Under the pieces are notes generated by a model. It did not search any database. It was not told the DNA's origin and worked only from the letters and a program-made list of their open reading frames with translations. DNA of 64,000 bases, taken from Lachnospiraceae bacterium (lineage in GTDB: Bacteria; Bacillota; Clostridia; Lachnospirales; Lachnospiraceae). A program made the translations under genes and the position numbers. This document shows, one piece after another, positions 1 through 8,785 of this stretch. Where the stretch lies: NCBI GenBank assembly GCA_017500935.1, contig JAFVXW010000001.1, positions 1 to 64,000 on the forward strand, in the 5' to 3' direction. Each line of letters opens with the position of its first letter. Position 1 is the first letter of the stretch.

Positions 1-424
1 CATGCTTTCCAAAGCATGTTTCGACGAATTCATCGCTCCCTATTACCGCCAGCTGGTACCTGAGCTGAAAAAACACGGTATCCGCGTCTTTGTTGACACT
101 GACGGTGATGTGGAACCCATGATCCCCTGGTTTATGGAATGTGGCATAGAGGGAGTTCTGCCTCTGGAACGCCAGTCTAAAGTGGATGTGGCCCGGATTC
201 GTGAAAATTATCCGGATTGGCTCATGATCGGCGGATTTGACAAAACCATCATGCATCTTGGTGAAGAAGCCATGCGCCGTGAATTTGAACGGCTCCTTCC
301 CACCATGAAAAAGGGCCGCTACATTCCTTCCGTGGATCACCAGACACCGCCGGATGTTTCCATGGAAAATTACCGCATATATATGAAGCTTCTGGAAGAA
401 TACACCAGACGCGCAGCAGAATAA
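1..424 (+). CDS. URO-D-like protein, C-terminal part (cut by window edge)
   Basis: The frame is open from the first bases, so the gene starts outside the window; only about 140 C-terminal residues are visible. The motif VDTDGDVEPMIPWF followed by GIEGVLPLE is characteristic of the uroporphyrinogen-decarboxylase-like superfamily (TIM barrel), and the DHQTPPDVS segment near the end is the usual final substrate-loop region. These stand-alone paralogs in anaerobes are usually not heme enzymes; many are annotated as methyltransferase-like. There is no His-x-Cys-Gly zinc motif in the visible part. It resembles the protein at 27913-29055 more than the one at 2290-3522. The substrate is unknown. Confidence 0.8.
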   Translation, partial: MLSKACFDEFIAPYYRQLVPELKKHGIRVFVDTDGDVEPMIPWFMECGIEGVLPLERQSKVDVARIRENYPDWLMIGGFDKTIMHLGEEAMRREFERLLPTMKKGRYIPSVDHQTPPDVSMENYRIYMKLLEEYTRRAAE

Positions 425-434
425 GTTGGAGTAA

Positions 435-470
435 AAGGGGCTGTCGGGAAATAGGCAGCCCCTTCTGTAC
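435..470 (+). terminator. Hairpin terminator after the URO-D-like gene
   Basis: AAGGGGCTG (435-443) pairs with CAGCCCCTT (455-463), just after the stop codon. The following U-tract is poor, so termination may be weak. Confidence 0.5.
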
Positions 471-483
471 TTATATGGGTTCT

Positions 484-2286
484 TATTCTTCCTTTTCAAG
501 CATAAGGAAAAGAACACTGTGTCCGGACACGACCGGTTCTTCCAGTGTAAGCACTTCGTAATCATTACACGTAAAGCTGTATTCAGCGGTGCGGATCTCA
601 TGGATCTTGCGGATCACTTATCCTTTCGGAACGATCCGCAGGGGTACTGCGCGACGATTGACAATTGACATATAGCAATGTCTGGTCTCATGTTCCGTAC
701 ATAGAATATCCAGATCTGTTGTATCGGCAGAACAGTCAATGATCATGCCGTTCATGTGAGGCTTCATCAGGCGAAACAGTTCACCGCTGCTTTCCAGTTT
801 ACTTTCCGCGCCATGCACAGTGATCATGCCCTCATTGACCGGCAGGAAAAATTGTGCGCGTTCAATATTGTATTTTTCACCGCTTTTTGCAAGAAAGTGA
901 AACTGCAGAGCATTGGACAGAAACTGTGCATTGCTGGAATCATATCCCCATGAATAATTCCATTCATCTGCGCAAACCTTCAGACGAAGGAATTGATCAG
1001 GCAATAAATCATGTTTATAAAAATTGAGACCTGCAGATTCTCCATCCAGAAAAATGTCTTCCACCAGTTCACAGGTTGCCATACCGTTGTGTCCCTGTGT
1101 GGGATCCGGAAGAATTCCAATGTAGTCATGGAATGAGAGATAATCATAAGGACAATCCAGGTGAGCGGTAAATTCGCGGCTCCACTGTTTGAAATCTTCT
1201 CCCCAGGTTAATCCCATGACAACGGATATACTGTTATCAGCAGTCAGCATCACATGGGTCAGTTCATTTGTCCGCAAAGCAGCTGCAGCGGCACTGTCTT
1301 TGTAGATTCCTCCAAAGAAATACGCTTCATTTCCAATGTACCATAATGGAATATGGAATGCATCAAATCCCAGTGCCTGCCGTTTTGCACCATATTCGGT
1401 ATTGGCATCGCCATTGCAGTATTCCACTAATCTGCGGGCATCTTCGCCATCGGAAAGCAGAAGACTGACGGTATATTCCGGTTCCGCATTTAATTCGCGG
1501 CACAGCATCAAAAATTCATTCAAGCCAATGTCTAAAGGATCCTGATCATAGGTGTTACGGAATAAAAACCATGATTTGGATGAGCCATCCGTTGGAGTAC
1601 GGAATTCACGGGATTTTAAGCTTTCTTTCCAATCAAAATGATCTGCTGCGCAGCCGCCGGGGAAGCGGATCGAAGTAGGTGCGATAGATTTTAGATGTTC
1701 GATCACATCTCTGCGCATACCATAGAAATGATCCGTTGGCAGTAATGAAAGTTCAAAAACTTCCAGGTCGCCGTCCGTTTTCAGAATAAAGGTGCCATGA
1801 TCCAGATTCCTGCCATCAAATGTAAAGCTCAGCGTCTGATAGGGGGGCCTCATCTGTTTCTGCACGAAAAGTCTGCTCCATTCCCACAACGCCAAAAGTG
1901 ACATTGACAGCACTGTGGCAGGCCCTGATCCATATCGCTGCTGTGTAAGTGCAGCCCTCACGCAAAGAGATCACTTCCGAGCTCTGTGCCATGCTGCCGC
2001 CATGGAGTACAACATAATGACTGTTGCATAAGCTTCTTTGCGGAGCATCTGTCACACGCTCACAGTTGATGCAATCCCAACCTGCGGGGGATGTGTCACC
2101 TGTTAATAGCTTTCGATTATTCAGCATCTCTGCTGAAAGTCCGCCGTAAAAAGCCCGTCTGGTGATTTCTGCATTGACACCAAAGATCATATTTTTAAAT
2201 TTCCCCTGAACTACGCCTGGGTGCGGGGAGACATTGAAATTGCGGATCTCATGATCAAAGTCTGTCGTTTTCATTTCATTAAGCAT
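484..2286 (-). pseudogene. GH51-like alpha-L-arabinofuranosidase, broken by a frameshift and an in-frame stop
   Basis: Three coding segments together make one protein of about 600 residues. The N-terminal 150 residues are read from 2286 down to about 1847. A run of six C on the minus strand (G at 1842-1847) shifts the frame; with five C the reading joins smoothly into YQTLSFTFDG. The second segment carries the GH51 hallmarks RFPGGCAADHFDWK, YIGNEAYF (acid/base Glu) and CADEWNYSWG (nucleophile Glu). It stops at a TAA (618-620), but the same frame continues for 44 codons with coding character (EYSFTCNDYEVLTLEEP) to a TAA at 484-486. The predicted role was release of arabinose from glycans in the cytoplasm (no signal peptide). 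The start lies 3 bases after the stop of the URO-D-like gene 2290-3522, so they form one operon. Sequencing error at the homopolymer could explain the first lesion but not easily the second. Confidence 0.85.
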
Positions 2287-2289
2287 CCA

Positions 2290-3522
2290 TTAATAATTTT
2301 TTACCATTTCCATTGTGATCTGTTCCCAGCGGATCAGGTTTCTGACATCATTGCCGGCGGAGCTGATATCTTTGAGGACGATATCGCAGCTGCAGCCATT
2401 GCGCTTGACTGCGGCGAGCGTACGGCCGATTTCTTTTCTTAAGGCATCCTCATCCAGCGGCATTGTAACGGCAGCAGGATTGGGCTTGTTTGCCAGTACA
2501 TACTTTTTGCCGATGGCTTCAGCGGCAACATCCACATTGGCCCAGGGAGTAATGGAAACTTTTCGCAGATTGGGAATTTTCTCCACGATATCCATCTTGG
2601 CATCCAGCGGTTCGCAGCAGCCATAGTAGGACAATCCGAATTTGCCCAGCAGTTCTTTCATATAATTAATGTCAAATTCTTCATGCATGTCTTTGCCTAC
2701 GGATGCAAAAATCTGAGCCATTCCGCGCCCCCAGATATGTTTGCGCAGCACCTTGCCGCCATCATAATCCTTTGCCAGATCAGAACAGAGCGCAGCTGTA
2801 CAGTGGAGACTGTACTGATCTATTTCAAACAGATCCAGATCTTCCATCTGCTGTAAACGGCTCTCTTCACATTCAAAGATTTTTGAAACGATATTGTGGC
2901 TGTGTTCCGGTTCATCGATCAGATCCACTAACAGGCTGTCAACGCCCCGGTACATAGATATGTTGTCCCAGGGGGAGGTATAGCAACCATGTCCTGAAAT
3001 CTTAACCGGAATGATGTCTCCCAGTGCTTCTGCAATTCTGGTATAACGTTTCATGGTTTCTTCTTTTTCGTAGGTGATCACGGGCAGGTGGATCTTCTCT
3101 ACATCCTCCGGAGTTGCCAGCTGGTCATGATACCAGTGCGCGGAAATGCCTTCTGTGGAACCGGTGTAAAGTTTGTCATCATGTACTTCCACGCCGATAC
3201 CGCTGTTGCCCATGATCTTAGTCACGGGTATGTAAGGGGTCAGAATCATATCAGCGGGAAAATATTTCCACTGAAACAGCTTTCTGCGCAGAAAGCCTTC
3301 TACATCGCGCAGGATAGGATCTGTACAGATACAGGTCAGAGAACCATCGAAATTCAGTTCATGAAATGGAATCTCATCGATCAGAACGACCGGACGATGC
3401 ATTTTCAGATCGTTCACCGCTCTGTGGAGTTCCATGCGTTCTGTATTTACAGGATCCATTGCACAACGATAATATTCCCGCGCCAGTTTTCGCAGTTGTT
3501 TGATTTCTTCCATATTGATCAT
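2290..3522 (-). CDS. URO-D-like superfamily protein
   Basis: A 410-residue protein of the uroporphyrinogen-decarboxylase-like fold. It is longer than classical HemE, and a typical paralog motif is the C-terminal YYGCCEPLDAKMD followed by LRKVSITPWANVD. It belongs to a divergent branch common in carbohydrate loci of Lachnospiraceae; the substrate is unknown. A GGAGGAATGATC-type site lies before the ATG at 3522. It is the first gene of an operon with the broken arabinofuranosidase and is divergent from the AraC regulator at 3677, which probably controls it. The lack of HemA-L neighbours and of a corrinoid protein argues against both heme synthesis and a standard methyltransferase system. Confidence 0.75.
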   Translation of the reverse strand: MINMEEIKQLRKLAREYYRCAMDPVNTERMELHRAVNDLKMHRPVVLIDEIPFHELNFDGSLTCICTDPILRDVEGFLRRKLFQWKYFPADMILTPYIPVTKIMGNSGIGVEVHDDKLYTGSTEGISAHWYHDQLATPEDVEKIHLPVITYEKEETMKRYTRIAEALGDIIPVKISGHGCYTSPWDNISMYRGVDSLLVDLIDEPEHSHNIVSKIFECEESRLQQMEDLDLFEIDQYSLHCTAALCSDLAKDYDGGKVLRKHIWGRGMAQIFASVGKDMHEEFDINYMKELLGKFGLSYYGCCEPLDAKMDIVEKIPNLRKVSITPWANVDVAAEAIGKKYVLANKPNPAAVTMPLDEDALRKEIGRTLAAVKRNGCSCDIVLKDISSAGNDVRNLIRWEQITMEMVKNY

Positions 3523-3612
3523 TCCTCCGCATGATAAATAGTATGATTACAGGTATTTATTTACACAAGAATATCATCATAAGTCTTATTGCGGAAGAAA
3601 GGAAGTTGCTGT

Positions 3613-3642
3613 TTGACTTGTAAAATATTGCGGTTTTATATA
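3613..3642 (+). promoter_or_regulatory. Candidate sigma-A promoter of the AraC regulator
   Basis: TTGACT (3613-3618) and TATATA (3637-3642) are separated by 18 bases, about 35 bases before the ATG at 3677. The 154-base divergent spacer 3523-3676 must also hold the promoter of the minus-strand operon. Confidence 0.4.
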
Positions 3643-3676
3643 TTATGAAATAGCATAAAGGAATAGAAGGGAATAA

Positions 3677-4522
3677 ATGCAGATGCAGGATAATTTCAAT
3701 CGATTTGTTTCTCCCAACGAGATACAAAAGGAATCTCTTTGCTATAGTGATGGTATGGGATTTGAAAGTGCGGAGAAATTTTATATAAACAGAAAACACT
3801 TTCATAATTATCTGATTATGTACACCATATCCGGCCAGCTGATTTGTTCTCAGGGTGGGGAAAATATTGCGGTAAATACTGGGGAAGCGGTTTTGTTGGA
3901 TCTTCATGATCCGCATCAATATTATTTTGCAAAAGGGATTCCATCCAGAATTGCATGGACCCATATCAATGGAGCTCCGGCAGCAAAAGTGATGGAAAGT
4001 ATCAAAAAAATATGCCAGCTTCCTGTAAAGCGGTCACTTCCGGATATCTATTCCAAATTGCTTGCACTTTTTGAGGTGTCGGATCAGCCGATTCAGGATA
4101 TTTTTCGGCAATCGGAATTGTGTTATTCCATGCTGATGGATTTTTTGAAAGAAGAATGGAATCATTATACCAGTTCGCCGGAAACGCATCGTCTGGAAGA
4201 TTTCAGGAGAACTATGTGGGATTTTATATCCCACAATTTACACAGAAATATCACGTTGGAGGAACTGGCAGGAGAAGCATCACTCAGCAAATATCATTTT
4301 ATCCGTACGTTTCAGAGTGCATTCGGTGTCTCTCCGATGCAGTTTGTGTCAGAGGAAAAAATGCGGCGTGCCAGATATCAGCTGCAAAATACGACGGAAC
4401 CGATCTGTCAGATTTCAGAATCTCTGGGATTTTCTACGCCTAGCTATTTTTCAAAAGTGTTCAGACAGGCGGTTGGAACTTCGCCAACAGAATATCGGGA
4501 AAATGACAGGCAGCTGGACTAA
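3677..4522 (+). CDS. AraC-family transcriptional regulator (cupin + double HTH)
   Basis: A 281-residue regulator. Residues about 25-110 form a cupin-like sugar-sensing domain (YTISGQLICSQGG, GEAVLLDLHDPHQYYF). The C-terminal 100 residues hold two helix-turn-helix units: ITLEELAGEASLSKYHFIR and ICQISESLGFSTPSYFSKVF, ending FRQAVGTSPTEYR. The start is supported by AAGGGA 7 bases upstream. It lies divergent from the URO-D-like/arabinofuranosidase operon and probably activates it in response to a sugar. Its stop codon coincides with the breakpoint of the truncated membrane AraC sensor on the other strand. Confidence 0.9.
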   Translation: MQMQDNFNRFVSPNEIQKESLCYSDGMGFESAEKFYINRKHFHNYLIMYTISGQLICSQGGENIAVNTGEAVLLDLHDPHQYYFAKGIPSRIAWTHINGAPAAKVMESIKKICQLPVKRSLPDIYSKLLALFEVSDQPIQDIFRQSELCYSMLMDFLKEEWNHYTSSPETHRLEDFRRTMWDFISHNLHRNITLEELAGEASLSKYHFIRTFQSAFGVSPMQFVSEEKMRRARYQLQNTTEPICQISESLGFSTPSYFSKVFRQAVGTSPTEYRENDRQLD

Positions 4523-6508
4523 AGTCAGCAGTTGTTTTGCACGATTAAGGCGCAATGTCCATCGATAATCGGAGAAACTCTGGCCCAACTCGTTTTTGAT
4601 GAGATTGCTCATATAGGAGATACTTGTGTGATACTGGTCGGCCAGAAATGCGATGGAAAAATTTGAATCCAGAGCATTTTCGTTTATTTCCTGTATGATC
4701 TGTGCGGGAACGAGTATGTTATTGGATGTCTTTTGCTCATAAATTTTGATAAGACGAAAGAAATTTGTCTGTATCTTTTCCTTTTTCTCTGTATAAGGAT
4801 AGCTGCGGATGAAATAAAGGGTTTCGGTAACAAGCTGTGCGTAAGTATCATATTTGACAGAGGTCTTGTTCAGAATGTCCGAGATGTTGACCAACATATC
4901 GATCAAGACACAGTGGATAAAAAACAGCGGCATTTTGCTGATATTCAGGGAAAGCGAATTGATAGAGTCAAAAAGATCTGAAATCAGAAGGTTCGCTTCC
5001 GCAAAATTGCGTTTGTACAGTGCCTTATTTAACTGTTCAAGCTGCTGCTGCGGGTAGAAATACTGATTGGAAACAGCAGCTAAAGATATTGGAGCGGTTG
5101 TGGTAGCCGAGGATTGACACATTAGAAGGCCAGCCTGCATCACCTCGTTATAAAGAGCCGGGATATCCAGGGGAGAAGAGGAACTGTGGCTGATGACAGA
5201 CGGACATCCGGTTTCCTCATAATAGGTGTTCAGCAGTTTCTGCATAATATCAGTCTTCTTCTGATCATTTCCGACATAATTGATCAGAAGAACGATATAA
5301 TCCGGTTTGAGTTCCAAAACGATACAGCAGCTTTTGCCGGAGAAAACCTTTTTGAAATAATCCTGTGCATGCCGTTCGGGCAGCTGTTCGATGGAACAGG
5401 AGGTGTCTACGTATACGGTATACAGTTCTTTTTCGACTCCGCAATCAAAGAGCTGATCGATGATGGCAGAATCTCCGAATGCTTCATTTGCAAAATCAGA
5501 GGTGATGAAATCAATCAGTAACGTGTTCTGTATGATAGAACGATAGTTTCCCAGTTTTACGGAGAGAATCTGATTCTGGGCGGTCTTTTTTTGAAATGCA
5601 TGTTCAATCTGAAAAAGGTAGTCATGATTCCCTGAATCGGAAGAGGACAACCTTTCAGTCAACCGTTTTACAGGGGTATAGGTAATCCGCAGGATACAAA
5701 ATACCAGGCAATAGATTGTGAGGAAAAAGACTATCAGAAGCAGATAGGAACTTGCAACAGCTTCTTTTACATTGTCAGACTGCGGATTTGAGGAACCTGG
5801 GATATGAGGGTAAAATCCTTGAAAATTCCGGTCTGTACGCAGATGGAGGTGGAGGCGTCCAGAGTATAAAATCCGCTGGTGAGAGGAATGGAGTCCAGAC
5901 AGGGAGCCAGGATCTCTCCATTGACCTCCACTGCAAACGTTTTGCTGGAGTCCACCAGAGCTATTGCAGAGAAATTATCCGGCATGATACTTCTCATCAT
6001 CTCTTCAATCCCTTTTGTATTCAGTGTGTATATGAAATAAGAATCAGAGGATACGTCTGTCGTGGGCAGGTAAAGGAGAAGCGGGGAACTCTCATTACTC
6101 AGAAGCAGTATCTGATTTTTGGGAGAATTCAGGTAAAGAGCAGGATCAAAAATAACCGGTAATTTAGGATAAGCATCATTTAAATCAGTCTGGTAGATTA
6201 TGAATTTTCCGTCTTTGTATTTGTAAAGATATTTGCTGCTGACAGGAGTTGCTGAATCGGCTGACATATACATAATGGAAGATACATCCGCTGAACTGAC
6301 ATCATATTTGGATAATTCCTGAACAATATGATAGTTAAGGATATTCTTGTCTTTATACAGATAGGGGTATAGCTGTAAATTTTCCTGAACAGTATCGCTT
6401 AATACAATGAGATGACCGTATATTTCATTCAGTCTTTCTGAAAGAGTGGACACCTGTAAAAGGAGGTGATTCTGGCGATGGGAAGCTGAAATTTTTGTGA
6501 GCTGATGC
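4523..6508 (-). pseudogene. Membrane AraC-type sensor-regulator, decayed
   Basis: This is a large AraC regulator of the type with an extracellular sensor between two membrane helices (usual length about 750 residues). Segment 1, from about 6508 to 5767, codes the extracellular domain (LTKISASHRQNHLLLQV, then STLSERLNEIYGHL). A frameshift between about 5810 and 5767 moves the frame; the next frame gives the second membrane helix (YLLLIVFFLTIYCLVFCILR) followed by TPVKRLTERLSS and the cytoplasmic part. Segment 2 contains the first HTH (IAFLADQYHTSISYMSNLIKNE) and RLNRAKQLL, but the second HTH is missing: the frame runs into the antisense of the AraC gene 3677-4522 and stops at 4451. The first membrane helix is also lost at the left end of the AT-rich island. 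It is almost certainly non-functional. Confidence 0.85.
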
Positions 6509-6623
6509 TGAAAGATATGGTATTACTGCGGAACGAAAAAGTATTTATAGTGATATGGAACACTTGCGTACATATGGATTATTAATTGCTGAAGGAGAAA
6601 ATTTGTGCCAATCTTATTATTGA
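6508..6623 (+). pseudogene. Stub of a WYL-type HTH regulator
   Basis: The plus strand from about 6504 encodes ERYGITAERKSIYSDMEHLR and then TYGLLIAEGENL before a stop. This matches the N-terminal HTH of YafY/WYL regulators; compare YDITADRKSIYTDLKDLYDL in the gene at 24665. It has no start codon or WYL domain. It abuts the truncated AraC sensor, so the junction near 6508 is a recombination breakpoint. Confidence 0.6.
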
Positions 6624-6730
6624 TTATACTTGCGGTGTTATGGATTCCGCTTGGAGTAATTTTTGAACTGACTAAGACATATTCCGGAGAGAACAAGAAG
6701 AAGTCACGCAGGAGACGTCGTAGATTTTAG
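6605..6730 (+). CDS. Small membrane protein, 41 residues, unknown
   Basis: A GTG start with AAGGAG 7-8 bases upstream opens a 41-codon frame. One hydrophobic helix (PILLLIILAVLWIPLGVIF) is followed by a polar hinge and a strongly basic tail ending in KKKS plus six arginines and Phe. That layout is typical of a single-pass, positive-inside small protein. No family was recognised. It may be a real small gene, or a leftover of a larger element at the left end of the AT-rich island. Confidence 0.45.
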   Translation: MPILLLIILAVLWIPLGVIFELTKTYSGENKKKSRRRRRRF

Positions 6731-6788
6731 GTTGCTTGCTTAGGCTAGAAGGCGCTTTTCAGTGAATACTACTATATATAAGAGTAAA

Positions 6789-6860
6789 TGCAATATTTGC
6801 GCCTTGTAATTGATAAAGGTGCAAATATTGCACTATTATATATGTAGAGGTGCAAATATG
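6789..6860 (+). promoter_or_regulatory. Operator array GGTGCAAATAT upstream of the HTH-MNT gene
   Basis: An inverted pair, TGCAATATTTGCGCC (6789-6803) and GGTGCAAATATTGCA (6818-6832), matches at 14 of 15 positions with a 14-base spacer. A third, direct copy GGTGCAAATATG (6849-6860) overlaps the ATG at 6858. The spacing and position suggest autorepression by the HTH domain of the downstream protein. Confidence 0.6.
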
Positions 6861-7331
6861 GACGAGTTAAAGAATTTGAGAATAGAAAAAGGAATGACAC
6901 AGCAGGAAGTTGCGGAATTAATTGGGATTTCGTTGCGTTCATATAAGACATACGAAAATGATGAAAAAAAGCGCGGCACAATTAAGTACAAATACATCCT
7001 GGAGCAGCTGACTAAAATCAATTTCATAGATGAAGAACATGGATTATTAACTGTAGATGAAATCAAAAGAAAATGTACAAAAGTGTTTGAACAGCATGAT
7101 GTGAATTTTGGCTATTTATTCGGTTCTTATGCAAAAGGAAAAGAAACACCAACCAGCGATGTGGATTTGCTAATATCGGTAAAGGTAAAAGGATTAAAGT
7201 TTTATGGTTTGGTTGAGGAACTAAGAATCGCTCTTCGGAAGAAGGTTGATGTTCTGGATATGAATCAGCTGAAAGATAATTTGGAATTGACAGAGGAGAT
7301 ACTGAAAGACGGAGTAAAGATTTATGGATAA
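6858..7331 (+). CDS. HTH-MNT nucleotidyltransferase, MntA-like antitoxin (type VII toxin-antitoxin type)
   Basis: A 157-residue protein. Residues 1-55 are an XRE-type HTH (NLRIEKGMTQQEVAELIGIS). Residues about 65-157 are a minimal nucleotidyltransferase domain with the signature GSYAKGKETPTSDVDLL, i.e. GSxAxG plus DxD metal-binding aspartates, and a later VDVLD. MNT proteins of this type act as antitoxins that AMPylate a partner HEPN RNase. I chose the ATG at 6858, preceded by GAGGTG, rather than the earlier ATG at 6810, which lies inside the operator array. The downstream partner position (7324) holds only a 17-codon stub, so the toxin appears lost. The sequence is AT-rich compared with flanking glycosidase genes, which suggests transfer. 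Confidence 0.8.
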   Translation: MDELKNLRIEKGMTQQEVAELIGISLRSYKTYENDEKKRGTIKYKYILEQLTKINFIDEEHGLLTVDEIKRKCTKVFEQHDVNFGYLFGSYAKGKETPTSDVDLLISVKVKGLKFYGLVEELRIALRKKVDVLDMNQLKDNLELTEEILKDGVKIYG

Positions 7332-7377
7332 CATAAAGGATGATATTCCTGAACTTTTAGAGCGGGTTGAAGAGTAA
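7324..7377 (+). pseudogene. 17-codon stub in the expected HEPN-toxin position
   Basis: The ATG overlaps the MNT stop (ATGGATAA), the usual coupling of MNT and HEPN genes. The frame encodes MDNIKDDIPELLERVEE and then stops. Length and context suggest the start of a HEPN-like gene that has been deleted; the stub is too short to assign by sequence. Confidence 0.35.
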
Positions 7378-7674
7378 CAAATCACGACGGCAGGAGATTG
7401 AATTAAGACGTTGGAAAACCTTCCGTAGCAATCTACCCAAATTCCTCATATACAAAACCCCAAAAATACGTTATAATAATCGTATCTGATGAACTGAATA
7501 TTGTTGCACATTTCCGTTTTTAAATCACGACAGGAAACGCAGCCAATATTCATAATTTCCCCCGTACATTAGAACTAACCCCAAGTGGTGGCAGTTGCCA
7601 CCAACCTGCCATCAAACCAGGCTTGACAGGGGCTGACAAAGGGGACATCAGCATGAACAAAAACAAACTGTAGA

Positions 7675-7787
7675 GTTCTTTTTTACCTTGACTTTTCAAG
7701 GCAAAGATTGACAGGGACGAACCTGAGCAAACAGGAATTTTTATTACTCCTAAGACTCAGTTGAGGGTTCGATTCCCCCAGAGAACA
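7675..7787 (+). ncRNA. Cryptic tRNA-like structure (degenerate tRNA or attachment-site relic)
   Basis: The 3' part is a textbook T-arm: GAGGG-TTCGATT-CCCCC, with one mismatch, followed by AGAGAAC and a discriminator A. AGAGAAC pairs with GTTCTTT at 7675-7681 to form a 7-base-pair acceptor stem with one G-U pair. Between them lie a perfect CCTTGA/TCAAGG hairpin and CAGG/CCTG and AGGA/TCCT stems. It is about 112 bases long, has no recognisable anticodon arm and no encoded CCA. A terminator follows 11 bases later, as after genuine tRNA genes. It may be a dead tRNA, a viral-type tRNA-like RNA or an integration scar. Confidence 0.3.
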
Positions 7788-7797
7788 GGAATGAAAG

Positions 7798-7840
7798 CGG
7801 ATATATAGTTGTAAAAAAACAACTTTATATCCGTTTTTTT
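7798..7840 (+). terminator. Strong intrinsic terminator
   Basis: CGGATATATAGTTGT and CAACTTTATATCCG form a long stem with an A-rich loop, followed by seven T. It lies just after the tRNA-like fold. Confidence 0.8.
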
Positions 7841-8057
7841 ATTTGATAGAAAAAAACAAAGGAGAAGACCAATGGCTGATGAAAAATCATAAGTTATGGT
7901 CGAAGAAAAAGTAATTGAACTGGCGGTTTGAAGATTGAAAGTATCTTGTTCAGAAGATAGATGTCCTATGTATAGAATACCTTGTTTTTTATACTGAATA
8001 TACAGAAAGGAAAAAGGATTTTATAAATTATTAAAATGTTAGAAGGAGGAATTTAAA

Positions 8058-8673
8058 GTGGGTGAAATTACAGTTCGAGGTTATGCAGAGAAGGAAATAA
8101 ACTATGATTTGGTTGCATTAACCATTACTTTTAGAGCGAGAGAAAACAGTGGGAAGAGCGACTCAGGAAGTAATGAAACAATGTGATGATTTTTTGAAGG
8201 CACTTTGTGAGAAGGGGGTAAAAGTGGAAGAGCTTAATTTGGAGAGCGATTCTATAGATTCTTATCATGGAAGAGAACAAGGTATAAAGTCGACAGAAAG
8301 AACAATAAAAGTTACAATACCATTTCGTATGAAATTTATGAATTTTATTATGAATTTGATTCAAGAACAGAGTGGAGATATTGATTATCAAACAGAATTT
8401 TGTTTATCAGATCCTAAGAAAATTCACGAAGAATTACTTAAAGAGGCGATTCAAGATGCGAAGATGAAAGCTGATACAATAGCGAAGGCATTAGGATTGC
8501 AGGTACAGGAGTTAAAGGCGGCTTCTCCTGGAGGATATGGATTGAAGGATAAGTTTGTAAATTACATGGCATTATCTGATGATATTTATTTTTTTGAAAA
8601 AGAATATATATCAGATAATTTGAGGGCTTCTGTGACTAGTGAACATGTAGAAACAATTTGGTTAATTGGATAA
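8058..8673 (+). pseudogene. SIMPL-domain (DUF541) protein, frameshifted
   Basis: A GTG start at 8058 follows AAGGAGG (8043-8049). The first 28 residues (GEITVRGYAEKEINYDLVA then LTITFRA) are the typical SIMPL N-terminus. Near 8140-8150 the frame is lost. The next frame, open from 8149, gives the rest (TQEVMKQCDDFLKALCEKG to the end), including AIQDAKMKADTIAKALG, a conserved SIMPL helix. Joined, the protein would be about 205 residues, normal for a compact SIMPL protein without a signal peptide. Function of the family is poorly defined (oligomeric, often envelope-associated). The AT-rich composition matches the island. Confidence 0.7.
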
Positions 8674-8724
8674 GATTGGAAAATATAGTTATTGATTAAT
8701 TAATAAAAAACACATATAATATAC

Positions 8725-8760
8725 TTATAAGATACTAACTCTTAAGTTAGTATCTTATAA
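8725..8760. repeat. Perfect 16-bp inverted repeat before the ATPase gene
   Basis: TTATAAGATACTAACT (8725-8740), loop CTTA, then its exact complement (8745-8760). It ends 25 bases before the ATG at 8786. There is no T-run, so it is more likely an operator or cruciform than a terminator. Confidence 0.7.
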
Positions 8761-8785
8761 GTTAGTTGCTAGCGGGGTTAAATAT

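Larger units (their letters stand above)
7378..8057. other. 680-base AT-rich non-coding stretch
   Basis: No convincing gene is present. It holds a tRNA-like fold (7675-7787) and a strong terminator (7798-7840). It also holds a short imperfect hairpin GGTGGCAGTTGCCACC (around 7586-7601). An RBS-like start (MADEKS then stop) lies near 7872. It looks like eroded mobile-element sequence. Confidence 0.5.

Noticed and set aside
4451-4522. C-terminal 24 residues of the AraC sensor frame as a real domain
   Set aside because: They are the antisense of the other AraC gene and replace the expected second HTH.
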